23,864 nucleotides of DNA from JAIYDJ01 sp038246975 (GCA_038246975.1 JBBRVJ010000033.1:1-23864), one strand, 5' to 3'; counted from the stretch's first letter, positions 15,458 to 23,110 are shown. The notes: a model not told the origin generated them from the sequence alone. Made by a program: numbers and translations.

Positions 15458-18400
15458 ATGGCCGACCGCATCCTTCTTGGCGGCGCCCCAGAGGGCTATG
15501 ACGCAAGCCTTGTGGCGCGCGAATTGGCGCGGGGTCAGCCGGTCATCCACATCGCCCGCGACGACAAGCGGATGGAGGCGATGCGCGTCGCCCTGTCGGT
15601 CTGCGCACCCGAGGCTTTGGTGCTGGATCTGCCCGCCTGGGACTGTCTGCCCTATGACCGCGTGTCGCCCAACCCCGACGTGTCGGCGCGGCGGATGGCG
15701 ACGCTGGCCATGCTGGCTGCCGGAATGCGCGGGGCGTTCGTCTTGTTGACCACGCTGAACGCCGCAACACAGCGGTTGCCCGCGCGCGAGGTGATCCACG
15801 GCGCATCCTTTGCCGCGCGGGTCGGCAACAGGGTGGACGAGCGGCATCTGAAAGGATTTCTGGCCCGGATGGGGTTTTCTCCGGTGTCGACCGTCGCCGA
15901 ACCCGGCGATTTCGCCATTCGCGGCGGGATTGTCGATATCTTCCCGCCCGGTTCAGGAGGCCCGGTACGGCTGGACTTCTTTGGTGACGTGCTGGACGGC
16001 GCGCGACGGTTCGATCCGGTCACGCAACGGACGACGGCCAAGCTGCAAGCCATTGAATTCGCCCCGATGTCCGAAGTCATTCTGGACGAGGCCGCGATCA
16101 CCCGGTTCCGCCAGAACTACCGCGTCGAGTTCGGCACCGCCGGGTCCGACGATCCGCTGTACGAAGCGGTGACGGCGGGGCGCAAGCATCAGGGGATGGA
16201 ACACTGGCTGCCGTTCTTTCATGCGCGGCTTGAGACGTTGTTCGACTATCTGCCCTCCGCCTCGATCATGCTGGACGATCAGGTGACGGCGGCCCGCCTG
16301 TCGCGGTGGGAGGGCATTGCCGACCAATACGATGCGCGGCGCGAGGCGTTGACGGCCAAGGGACGGCTGGATTCGGTCTACAAACCCGTGGCCCCCGGCC
16401 TGCTGTATCTGGACGATGCGGCGTGGGAGGTGGGGATCGCCGCGCACCGGGTCGTGCAACTGTCGCCCTTGCCACAGGCGCCGGGGCCGGGGGTGCTGGA
16501 CGCGCAGGGCCGTTTCGGGCGCAGTTTCGCGCCGGAGCGACAGCAGGAAAGTATCAGCCTTTTCGCAGCCTTGAAGGATCATGTTCAGACCTTGCTGCAA
16601 GACCGGCAGGTGGTGATCGCGTCATGGTCCGAAGGCGCGCGTGAGCGGCTCAAAGGTCTGATGACCGATCAGGGCTTGCGTTCTGCCCGCGAGATCAAGG
16701 ACTTCCGCGAGGTTCCTGATGGGCGCGGCGGGTTGTTCCTGATGATCTGGGCGCTGGAGACCGGCTATACTGCACCGGGGCTGGCAGTGATTTCCGAACA
16801 GGACGTGCTGGGCGACCGGTTGATCGCCAAACCCCGCAAACGGCGCAAGGCCGAAAATTTCCTGCGCGAGGTCGACACCCTGACGCCGGGCGATCTGGTA
16901 GTGCATGTCGAACATGGTGTCGGTCGCTATCTGGGGCTGGAAACGATCACGGCATTGGGCGCGCCCCATGCCTGCGTCGCCCTCGAATACGCTGAAAACG
17001 CGAAACTTTATCTGCCGGTCGAGAATATCGAGCTGCTGTCGCGCTATGGCCATGACGAGGGTTTGCTGGACCGCCTGGGCGGCGGCGCGTGGCAGGCCAA
17101 GAAGGCCAAACTCAAGGACCGCATCCGCGAGATTGCCGACCGCCTGATGCGGATTGCCGCCGAACGGGCGCTGCGCCATGCGCCGATTCTGGAGGCGCCG
17201 CATTCGATCTGGGAGGCGTTTGCGGCGCGGTTTCCCTATCAGGAGACGGACGACCAGTTGTCCGCGATTGCCGATGTGGTGGCGGACCTTGAAAAAGGCT
17301 CGCCCATGGACCGGCTGGTGGTCGGCGACGTCGGTTTTGGCAAGACCGAGGTTGCCATGCGCGCGGCGTTTGTGGCGGCCTTGTCAGGGTTGCAGGTCGC
17401 CGTGATTTGTCCCACGACCCTGCTTGCCCGCCAGCACTATCGCAGCTTTGTCGAGCGGTTTCGCGGATTTGCCATCAGTATCAGACCCTTGTCGCGGTTT
17501 GTAAGCATCAAGGAGGCAAATGCCACCCGCGCGGCGATGGCCGAAGGCACGGTCGATATCGTGATCGGCACCCATGCCTTGCTCGCCAAAGGCATCCGGT
17601 TCAAATCGCTGGGCCTGATGGTGATCGACGAGGAACAGCATTTCGGCGTGACCCACAAGGAACGGCTCAAGGAAATGCGGGCCGAGGTGCATGTTCTGAC
17701 CCTGACCGCCACACCGATTCCGCGGACCCTGCAACTGTCGTTGACCGGGGTGCGCGACCTGTCGATCATCGCGACGCCCCCGGTGGACCGTCTGGCGATC
17801 CGCACCTACGTCAGCGAGTTCGACACGATCACCCTGCGCGAGGCGCTGCTGCGCGAACACTATCGCGGCGGGCAAAGTTTCTATGTGGTTCCCCGGATTT
17901 CCGACATTCCCGAGATCGAGGATTTTCTGAAAACCCATGTGCCGGAAGTGACGTTTGTCGTTGCCCACGGTCAGTTGGCGGCGGGCGATCTGGATGACCG
18001 GATGAACCAGTTCTACGACGGAAAATTCGATGTGCTGCTGGCGACCAGCATCGTGGAATCGGGGCTGGACATTCCGACCGCCAACACGATGATCGTGCAT
18101 CGTGCTGATATGTTTGGCCTTTCGCAGCTTTATCAGATCAGGGGTCGCGTGGGCCGATCCAAAACCCGCGCCTATTGTTACCTGACCACCAAACCCCGCG
18201 CGCCGCTGACGCCGCAAGCCACCAAACGGTTGCGGCTTTTGGGGTCGCTTGACAGCCTGGGCGCAGGGTTCAATCTGGCGAGCCATGATCTTGACCTGCG
18301 TGGCGCTGGCAACTTGCTGGGCGAAGAACAGTCGGGGCATGTCAAGGAGGTGGGCTACGAGCTTTACCAGCAGATGCTGGAAGAGACGATCGCCAAGATC

Positions 18401-18898
18401 AAATCGGGGGAATTGCAGGGGCTTTCCAAGCTGGACGACCAATGGGCACCGCAGATCAACCTTGGCGTGCCGGTCCTGATCCCCGACGCTTATGTGCCCG
18501 ATCTGGACGTGCGGCTGGGCCTTTATCGCCGGCTGTCGGCCTTGCAGACCAAGGTGGAGCTTGAAGGTTTTGCTGCGGAAATGATCGACCGATTTGGTCC
18601 CTTGCCGCGCGAAGTCAACACGCTGATGCTGGTGGTCCGGATCAAGGCGCTGTGCAAACGGGCGGGGATCAGCCGGCTGGATGCCGGACCAAAGGGCGCT
18701 ACGGTACAGTTCCACAACGATAAATTTGCCAATCCGGCGGGCCTGGTGGATTACATCAAGTCGCAAGGCCCTACGGCGCGGATCAGCGGCAACAAGCTGG
18801 TGCTGCTGCGGGATTGGAAAACCGAAGCCGACAGGATCAAAGGCGGGGCAGAGATTGCCCGCAGCCTTGCCGAAAAGGTGGTGAAGCCGAACGGCTGA
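15458..18898 (+). CDS. mfd: Transcription-repair coupling factor Mfd
   Basis: This ATP-driven DNA translocase removes RNA polymerase stalled at lesions and recruits UvrA for nucleotide excision repair. It has 1146 residues, full length for Mfd. A UvrB-homology region comes first (LPAWDCLPYDRVSPN, FAIRGGIVDIFPPG). The CarD-like RNA-polymerase-interaction domain starts near residue 475 (LTPGDLVVHVEHGVGRYLGL). The RecG-like motor has Walker A GDVGFGKTE with K629 and the helicase box DEEQHFG (724-730), then TATPIPRTLQ and RIRGRVGRSKTRAYCYL-type translocation motifs (actual start QIRGRVG). A C-terminal D7 domain follows. The ATG has no well-spaced ribosome site (GAGG is only one base away) and follows the upstream stop by three bases, so translation may depend on coupling. 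It ends three bases from the convergent MFS gene. Confidence 0.97.
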   Translation: MADRILLGGAPEGYDASLVARELARGQPVIHIARDDKRMEAMRVALSVCAPEALVLDLPAWDCLPYDRVSPNPDVSARRMATLAMLAAGMRGAFVLLTTLNAATQRLPAREVIHGASFAARVGNRVDERHLKGFLARMGFSPVSTVAEPGDFAIRGGIVDIFPPGSGGPVRLDFFGDVLDGARRFDPVTQRTTAKLQAIEFAPMSEVILDEAAITRFRQNYRVEFGTAGSDDPLYEAVTAGRKHQGMEHWLPFFHARLETLFDYLPSASIMLDDQVTAARLSRWEGIADQYDARREALTAKGRLDSVYKPVAPGLLYLDDAAWEVGIAAHRVVQLSPLPQAPGPGVLDAQGRFGRSFAPERQQESISLFAALKDHVQTLLQDRQVVIASWSEGARERLKGLMTDQGLRSAREIKDFREVPDGRGGLFLMIWALETGYTAPGLAVISEQDVLGDRLIAKPRKRRKAENFLREVDTLTPGDLVVHVEHGVGRYLGLETITALGAPHACVALEYAENAKLYLPVENIELLSRYGHDEGLLDRLGGGAWQAKKAKLKDRIREIADRLMRIAAERALRHAPILEAPHSIWEAFAARFPYQETDDQLSAIADVVADLEKGSPMDRLVVGDVGFGKTEVAMRAAFVAALSGLQVAVICPTTLLARQHYRSFVERFRGFAISIRPLSRFVSIKEANATRAAMAEGTVDIVIGTHALLAKGIRFKSLGLMVIDEEQHFGVTHKERLKEMRAEVHVLTLTATPIPRTLQLSLTGVRDLSIIATPPVDRLAIRTYVSEFDTITLREALLREHYRGGQSFYVVPRISDIPEIEDFLKTHVPEVTFVVAHGQLAAGDLDDRMNQFYDGKFDVLLATSIVESGLDIPTANTMIVHRADMFGLSQLYQIRGRVGRSKTRAYCYLTTKPRAPLTPQATKRLRLLGSLDSLGAGFNLASHDLDLRGAGNLLGEEQSGHVKEVGYELYQQMLEETIAKIKSGELQGLSKLDDQWAPQINLGVPVLIPDAYVPDLDVRLGLYRRLSALQTKVELEGFAAEMIDRFGPLPREVNTLMLVVRIKALCKRAGISRLDAGPKGATVQFHNDKFANPAGLVDYIKSQGPTARISGNKLVLLRDWKTEADRIKGGAEIARSLAEKVVKPNG

Positions 18899-18901
18899 CC
18901 C

Positions 18902-20095
18902 CTACTTCGGCATGGCCCGCATCAACACCGACCCGAGCAGCGCGAAGATCGTGATGCCGATCATCAAGGGCAAGGGTGTGCCGTCGAACGCCAGTCCCAG
19001 CGGCACCGCAAAGATCACAGCCCCAACCGTCGCCAGCGCCCCCATCACCGAAGCCGCCATCCCGGCGATGTGGCCCACAGGTTCCATCCCCAATGCGTTC
19101 AGATTGCCGATGGTCAGACCGCCCAACGCGAAGACACTGATGCTCCATACGAAATAAACCGCGAAGGCGGCCTGAGGGGGCCAGATGTCGAACAGAAACG
19201 TCAGAGCCACCAGCGCCGAGAATGCCGCCTGCAAGCTGTAGGTGCGTTTCACGAGAAACCGCATCCCGAGCCGCCCGACGAGTTGTGCGTTCAGGATCGA
19301 CGCAAGCCCCGAGAACAGCGCGATCAGCGCGAACCATTGGGGGAAGCTATCGCCGCGCCCGAACACTTGATCGAAAATCTGCTGTATCTGCGATAAAGAT
19401 CCGAAAATGCTGGCAAATCCCAAAGTCTGGACAAGGATTGAAATCACGATTACCCGGTGCGAAAGCACCTCGCGCAGGGATGACCACAGGCCGCCAAGCG
19501 TCATCGCGCGGCGGGCGGAAGATGGCAGGGTTTCAGGTTGGCGCAGCGTCATCCACAGCATCGAAACTGCTGAAAACACGAGGAAAGCCAGAAACACCGC
19601 CCGCCAGCCAAAGCCTGCGATGATGACTTGGCCCATCATCGGTGCTATAGCCGGAACGAGGATGAACACCATCATCGTGAACGACATGATGCGCGCCATG
19701 TCGCGACCTTTATACAGATCGCGGATCAGGGCCTGGGTGACAATGCGGGGTCCGGCGGCGCCCAGACCTTGCACTATGCGGGCCAGCAGGATGGTTTCGA
19801 GGCTAGGAGCAAAGTAGGCAACGACGGCGGCCACCGAATAAAGCGCCGCCCCCGCCATGATTACCGGCTTGCGCCCGAAGGTGTCGGACAGGGGACCCGC
19901 GAACAGGGTGCCGACGCCCAAGCCCAGAACGAAGCTGGTCAGGATCAGTTGGGCTTGATTGGGATTGTCGGGCGACAGTTCCAGTGCGATCTGCGGCAAG
20001 GCTGGCAGCATGGAATCGATCGAAAATGCAATTGTCGCGGACAGCATGGCCATCAGTGCGACGAATTCGACCTGACCTAGGGGTCTTGTGGGCAT
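18902..20095 (-). CDS. Bcr/CflA-type MFS multidrug exporter
   Basis: This is a 397-residue inner-membrane major facilitator with about 12 hydrophobic segments, the size of the Bcr/CflA drug:proton antiporter family. The loop 2-3 signature GPLSDTFGRKPV is clear. TM1 contains FSIDSMLPALPQI, with the acidic residue placement typical of Bcr/CflA members, and ARIVQGLGAAGPRIVTQALIRD matches the TM4 region. Substrates (bicyclomycin, chloramphenicol, sulfonamides or others) cannot be read from sequence. The start ATG lacks a strong ribosome site. The gene lies 101 bases downstream of the DsbA-like gene on the same strand, so co-transcription is possible. I see no certain terminator between them. Confidence 0.88.
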   Translation of the reverse strand: MPTRPLGQVEFVALMAMLSATIAFSIDSMLPALPQIALELSPDNPNQAQLILTSFVLGLGVGTLFAGPLSDTFGRKPVIMAGAALYSVAAVVAYFAPSLETILLARIVQGLGAAGPRIVTQALIRDLYKGRDMARIMSFTMMVFILVPAIAPMMGQVIIAGFGWRAVFLAFLVFSAVSMLWMTLRQPETLPSSARRAMTLGGLWSSLREVLSHRVIVISILVQTLGFASIFGSLSQIQQIFDQVFGRGDSFPQWFALIALFSGLASILNAQLVGRLGMRFLVKRTYSLQAAFSALVALTFLFDIWPPQAAFAVYFVWSISVFALGGLTIGNLNALGMEPVGHIAGMAASVMGALATVGAVIFAVPLGLAFDGTPLPLMIGITIFALLGSVLMRAMPK

Positions 20096-20196
20096 GGGGC
20101 GAGGCCTTTGTGCGGGGGCGCTTTGGGCGGCACAAACGCTGATCGGGGGGCGAAAGACAAGGTGCGAAACTGCACAAGGCGCTGGTCAGGATTGTG

Positions 20197-20835
20197 TCAG
20201 GCTGGGGGGAGTTTGGCCAGTTCGCCGATCACCTGGCCCCAAACCTCGGGGGATTGGGCACCTGACACCACATATTGTTGTGCAATCAGGAAGGTCGGCA
20301 CCGAGGTTACCCCCTTGCTGCGCGCGTCGTTATCGCGGGCGATCAGGTCATCGCGATCCGCATCAGTCGCCAGAAGGCGGGCGATGGCGGCGCTGTCCAG
20401 ACCAACCTCGCCTGCGATTGCGGCAAGGGTTTCGGGGTTGCCGATGTCGCGGCCTTCACGCCAGTAGGCGCGGAACAGGGCTGCGACCATGGCGGATTGT
20501 TTGCCTTCGATCCCCGCCCAATGGATCAGCCGATGGGCGTCCAAGGTGTTGGCAATCAGGGGGATATTGCCGAAATCGAGGTCTAGCCCCGCGGCTTTGG
20601 CGGCGGCCTCTACCCTTGCGTAAATCTCGACTGCGCGGGCTTTGCCGCCGAACTTCGCCTCCAGATAGTCAGCGCGATCAACCCCTGCGGCGGGCATGTC
20701 GGGATTCAACTGGAATGGATGGTATTCGATGCGGAACGGATGGTCGGCGTGCTGTTCCAGCGCACGGTCAAGGTTGGCGCGTCCGATATAGCACCACGGG
20801 CATACGGGGTCGGAAAAGATGTCAAGGCGGATCAT
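20197..20835 (-). CDS. FrnE-like DsbA-family thiol oxidoreductase
   Basis: This is a cytoplasmic thioredoxin-fold protein of the DsbA/FrnE group, 212 residues with no signal peptide. The active-site motif CPWC is at C12-C15 (FSDPVCPWCYIGR), and the cis-proline loop is GVTSVPTFLI near the C-terminus. An alpha-helical insert between them contains NTLDAHRLIHWA, characteristic of the family. FrnE-like proteins act in disulfide metabolism and oxidative stress; a 2-hydroxychromene-2-carboxylate isomerase role is an alternative for the wider superfamily, but the CxxC favours redox. The ATG at 20835 has AGGAC about 8 bases upstream and begins directly at the beta strand IRLDIFSD. The leader carries phased 11-nt repeats. 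Confidence 0.9.
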   Translation of the reverse strand: MIRLDIFSDPVCPWCYIGRANLDRALEQHADHPFRIEYHPFQLNPDMPAAGVDRADYLEAKFGGKARAVEIYARVEAAAKAAGLDLDFGNIPLIANTLDAHRLIHWAGIEGKQSAMVAALFRAYWREGRDIGNPETLAAIAGEVGLDSAAIARLLATDADRDDLIARDNDARSKGVTSVPTFLIAQQYVVSGAQSPEVWGQVIGELAKLPPA

Positions 20836-20860
20836 GGCGCGGTCCTGTGGCGGAAAAGGC

Positions 20861-20915
20861 GGGTCGGATAAGCATTGGATAGCTGTCGGACAAGCGTCGG
20901 GCAACCGTCGGGCAT
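20861..20915 (-). repeat. Five phased 11-nt direct repeats in the DsbA-like gene leader
   Basis: Units occupy 20861-20871, 20872-20882, 20883-20893, 20894-20904 and 20905-20915 with no spacers. The plus-strand consensus is about GYGTCGGRCAA. The three units at 20883-20915 are the most alike and 20872-20882 is the most degenerate. The 11-base period would place sites on one face of the helix, as for a multimeric operator. The array ends 25 bases before the ATG at 20835. Confidence 0.6.
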
Positions 20916-20927
20916 TTTGCCCGACGG
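20905..20927 (-). terminator. 10-bp perfect hairpin after the entericidin-like gene
   Basis: The arms CCGTCGGGCA (20905-20914) and TGCCCGACGG (20918-20927) are perfect complements around a 3-base loop. The left arm is also the last unit of the direct repeat array. A second, partly overlapping hairpin has arms CGGCA (20925-20929) and TGCCG (20936-20940). They lie 22 bases after the entericidin-like stop. No T-run follows, so termination or mRNA end protection is possible but unproven. Confidence 0.4.
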
Positions 20928-20949
20928 CAAAATTCTGCCGAAACGGCGC

Positions 20950-21063
20950 CTATCGGAACCAGCCACCCACGGTTCGGGCCCCTGCGGTCACGTCCTCGCC
21001 GACCCCGGCCACCGTGTTGCAGCCTGCCAGCGCCAGAAACGCCACGATCATCCCTACCCGCAT
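20950..21063 (-). CDS. Entericidin A/B-type micro-lipoprotein
   Basis: This encodes a 37-residue lipoprotein. The signal segment MIVAFLALAGC ends in lipobox LAGC with Cys15 as the lipidated residue. It is followed by NTVAGVGEDVTAGARTVGGWF, closely resembling the entericidin EcnA/EcnB pattern (CNTxxGxGxDV...GG). Entericidins are small membrane lipoproteins described in enterobacteria as a toxin/antidote pair; here only one is visible. The ATG at 21063 is preceded by GAGGA with ideal 6-base spacing. That ribosome site lies inside the last codons of the yejA-like gene, whose stop is 2 bases away, so expression is probably coupled. An ATG at 21069 overlapping the stop is the alternative start. 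Confidence 0.82.
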   Translation of the reverse strand: MRVGMIVAFLALAGCNTVAGVGEDVTAGARTVGGWFR

Positions 21064-21065
21064 CG

Positions 21066-22883
21066 TCATTCCTCATACCACCAGACCTCTGGCTGAAAGC
21101 CCAACCAGTCGCCGTAAATCGGCAGTTTTGCGGGGAAGCGCAATGCCCGCAGATGGGCCAGACGCGACTTGTCGGAATACCAGATCGGCACGACATAGCG
21201 CCCGGTGATCAGCACCCGGTCCAGCGCCTGCACTGCCGGTACGAAATCCGCGCGCGTCCTCGCCGTCAGCATGGTCTGGATCATCGCCTCGGCGGCCGGA
21301 GAGGCCATGCCCATCCAGTTGCGCGACCCCGGTTCGGTCACGCCCTGCGCGCCCCAGTAAAGCATCTGTTCGTTGCCGGGGGAGAGGGACACCGAACGGA
21401 TGTAATGCGTCATGTCGAAGTCATAGGCGTTGGTCCGTTCGCGGTACTGCGCCGAATCCACGGTCGACAGCTGCGCGTCGATGCCCAGCCGGGTCAGCGC
21501 CTGAATATAGATATTGGCGGCGGCGATCATGTCGGTCGCCCCGTTGACCAGCAGAATCTCGAAGGCAAAGGGGTCATCGGCCGCATTCTTCAGCTTGCCA
21601 TCCTGCACCGTCCAGCCGGCTTGTTCCAGCAGGGCCAACGCGCTGCGCAGGTTCTTGCGGTTGGACTCGCTGCCGTCCGATTGGGGCAGCGTATAGCCTT
21701 CGATCGCACCGGGCAGCAGGTCGGCCTTGAACGGGTCCAGCAAGGCCAGCACCGTCCCTGTGGCAGAGGTGCCGGGAGGCGCACCAAGGTCGGAGTTGGA
21801 AAAGTAGCTTTGGATGCGGGGATAGCCGCCGCCGTTCAGGGTGGCGTTGACCAGTTCGAAGTTGAACGCCTCGATCAGCGCCTGTCGCACCCGCCAATCG
21901 GCAAAGATCGGTTTTCGGGTGTTGAAGACGAAGCCTTCGATCCCCGAGGGGCGGAGGTGGGGGATTTCGGATTTCACGACGTCGCCCGACTGCACGGCGG
22001 GGAAGGTATAAATAGTGTCCCACTTGGCCGGGTTGGTTTCGCGGTAGGTGCCGATGACGCCGCCCTTGAACGCCTCGAACATCACGCCGCCGTCGCCGAA
22101 GTATTCGTAGCGCACTTCGTCGAAGTTGTGCTGGCCGCGATTGAACGGCAGGTCGCGGCCCCACCAGTCGGGGTTCTTGCGGAAGGTGATGAAGCGGCCC
22201 GGCTGGAATTCGCCGACCGTGTAGGGGCCGGAACCTGTGACCGGGTCGAAGGTGGTGGCGGTGAAATCGCGGCCCTGCCATTGCGCCTTTTGCAGGATCG
22301 GGCGCAGGCCGAGGATCAGCGGCAACTCGCGGTCGGTGACGTTGAAGGTGAACCGGACGCTGCGCGGGCCGGTCTGTTCGGCGCGGGCGATCTTGGCCCA
22401 TGCCCCGGCATAGCGCGGGCTGCCTTCGGTCCCCAGCTTTTCGAACGACCAGAGTACGTCCTGGACGGTGACCGGGGAGCCGTCAGCGAATCGCGCCGCT
22501 TCACGCAGGGTAAATTCTGCGTAGGAGCGGGCATCATCGGTGGTGACCGATTCGGCCAAAAGACCGTAAAGAGTGAAGGGTTCGTCGTAGGAACGACCCA
22601 GAAGCGTCTCGACCGTCAACAAAGATACGCCGGCGGGGGCGGCGCCTTTGAGGATGAACGGGTTGAGCGAATCGAACCCGCCCGCGTTGCCGAAAACGAT
22701 CTTGCCCCCCTTGGGCGCGTTGGGGTTGGCATAGGGAAGGGACACAAAATCGGGTGGCAGGGCGGGGTCGCCATACATAGCTATGCCGTACTCGGGTGAG
22801 TCGGCATGGGCTATCGGGGTCTGGGTGCTGATGGCGAATGCCACCGCGGCGAGCCCCAATTTTGCGAAAAAATGCTGTCTCAT
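21066..22883 (-). CDS. YejA-like extracellular peptide-binding protein (ABC transporter, family 5)
   Basis: This is a periplasmic solute-binding protein for a peptide-type ABC importer, 605 residues, the length of YejA. A signal peptide (MRQHFFAKLGLAAVAFAIS) ends in AHA with probable cleavage after residue 27. The mature protein has family-5 features: HALPYANPNAPKGG-type region (here SLPYANPNAPKGGKIVFG), FDSLNPFILKG, ETLLGRSYDEPFTLYGLLAES, and RWVRQALIEAFNFE-like DWRVRQALIEAFNFE. I chose ATG 22883 at the signal peptide; an upstream ATG adds 17 arginine-rich residues. No permease or ATPase genes are adjacent in the window: the next gene downstream is the entericidin-like one and upstream is an RNA-like locus. 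It may serve a transporter encoded elsewhere. Confidence 0.92.
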   Translation of the reverse strand: MRQHFFAKLGLAAVAFAISTQTPIAHADSPEYGIAMYGDPALPPDFVSLPYANPNAPKGGKIVFGNAGGFDSLNPFILKGAAPAGVSLLTVETLLGRSYDEPFTLYGLLAESVTTDDARSYAEFTLREAARFADGSPVTVQDVLWSFEKLGTEGSPRYAGAWAKIARAEQTGPRSVRFTFNVTDRELPLILGLRPILQKAQWQGRDFTATTFDPVTGSGPYTVGEFQPGRFITFRKNPDWWGRDLPFNRGQHNFDEVRYEYFGDGGVMFEAFKGGVIGTYRETNPAKWDTIYTFPAVQSGDVVKSEIPHLRPSGIEGFVFNTRKPIFADWRVRQALIEAFNFELVNATLNGGGYPRIQSYFSNSDLGAPPGTSATGTVLALLDPFKADLLPGAIEGYTLPQSDGSESNRKNLRSALALLEQAGWTVQDGKLKNAADDPFAFEILLVNGATDMIAAANIYIQALTRLGIDAQLSTVDSAQYRERTNAYDFDMTHYIRSVSLSPGNEQMLYWGAQGVTEPGSRNWMGMASPAAEAMIQTMLTARTRADFVPAVQALDRVLITGRYVVPIWYSDKSRLAHLRALRFPAKLPIYGDWLGFQPEVWWYEE

Positions 22884-22971
22884 GTTGGAAACAATCCCTC
22901 GCGCCCTGCGTGTCCGTGGGTTTCTTGGGGTCATGCTTAGGGCGGCTTGTGAGCCTTTTCAAACTTTTAAC

Positions 22972-23000
22972 TTGGAAGCGCAAGGCAAGGGGCGTATAAC
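22972..23000 (+). promoter_or_regulatory. Predicted sigma-70-type promoter of small RNA candidate
   Basis: TTGGAA (22972-22977, 4 of 6 to TTGACA) is followed after exactly 17 bases by TATAAC (22995-23000, 5 of 6 to TATAAT). Transcription would start around 23007. There is no plus-strand protein gene immediately downstream before the terminator at 23053-23081. Confidence 0.55.
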
Positions 23001-23006
23001 ATCCTT

Positions 23007-23081
23007 ACTGCTCGATAGGTTTCTTGCCTGTATGAAACCTGCCTCATAACTGAACGCCAGCCTTGTGCTGGCGTTTTTTTT
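23007..23081 (+). ncRNA. Candidate ~75-nt intergenic small RNA
   Basis: The 301-base gap 22884-23184 has no convincing gene but holds a complete transcription unit. After the promoter at 22972-23000 comes a hairpin with arms AGGTTTC (23017-23023) and GAAACCT (23034-23040) and a 10-base loop. A single-stranded linker rich in C, T and A follows (23041-23052), then the intrinsic terminator with a T8 tail. Size, modular structure and U-rich 3' end match Hfq-dependent small RNAs, and hfq is in this window. A leader/attenuator of bdhA is the alternative, but no segment complementary to the terminator arms is visible in the leader and bdhA has its own promoter-like sequence. I cannot match it to a named family. 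The 5' end is estimated from the -10 box. Confidence 0.55.
23053..23081 (+). terminator. Strong intrinsic (Rho-independent) terminator
   Basis: AACGCCAGC (23053-23061) pairs perfectly with GCTGGCGTT (23067-23075) around the 5-base loop CTTGT. It runs into eight consecutive T (23074-23081). On the plus strand this is a textbook terminator, and no plus-strand protein gene ends nearby: the last one stops at 18898. Confidence 0.92.
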
Positions 23082-23110
23082 GACGTTGCGCGGGTCGGCC
23101 ACGTTATGCT
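23080..23110 (+). promoter_or_regulatory. Predicted bdhA promoter
   Basis: TTGACG (23080-23085) begins in the last two T of the terminator tract. It is followed by TATGCT (23105-23110) after 19 bases, or TTATGC after 18. The start codon is 75 bases further on. The -35 is good; the spacing is long, so confidence is moderate. Confidence 0.35.

Noticed and set aside
17384..18766. Long minus-strand open frame opposite mfd
   Set aside because: Shadow of a gene with clear helicase motifs; its composition is antisense-like (Gln/His/Arg-rich) and there is no ribosome site.
20836..20904. Upstream ATG at 20904 for the DsbA-like protein
   Set aside because: It would translate the repeat array into a 23-residue extension with no conservation, whereas the ATG at 20835 has a good ribosome site and starts at the fold.
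21153..22799. Long plus-strand open frame opposite the yejA-like gene
   Set aside because: Antisense shadow with Gly/Arg/Gln/His-rich composition and no recognisable domain; the minus strand has a signal peptide and family motifs.
22930..22967. Minus-strand promoter for the yejA-like gene (TTGAAA, 17 bases, TAAGCA)
   Set aside because: The -35 is good but the -10 matches only 2 of 6 positions; not strong enough to list.
22933..23049. 38-residue plus-strand open frame across the small RNA promoter and 5' part
   Set aside because: No ribosome site before the ATG, composition without recognisable features, and it begins upstream of the predicted transcription start, so it would not be on the RNA.
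23007..23081. Riboswitch or attenuator reading of the pre-bdhA transcript
   Set aside because: No leader segment complementary to either terminator arm is visible, so no antiterminator can be drawn. It remains possible with protein-mediated control.
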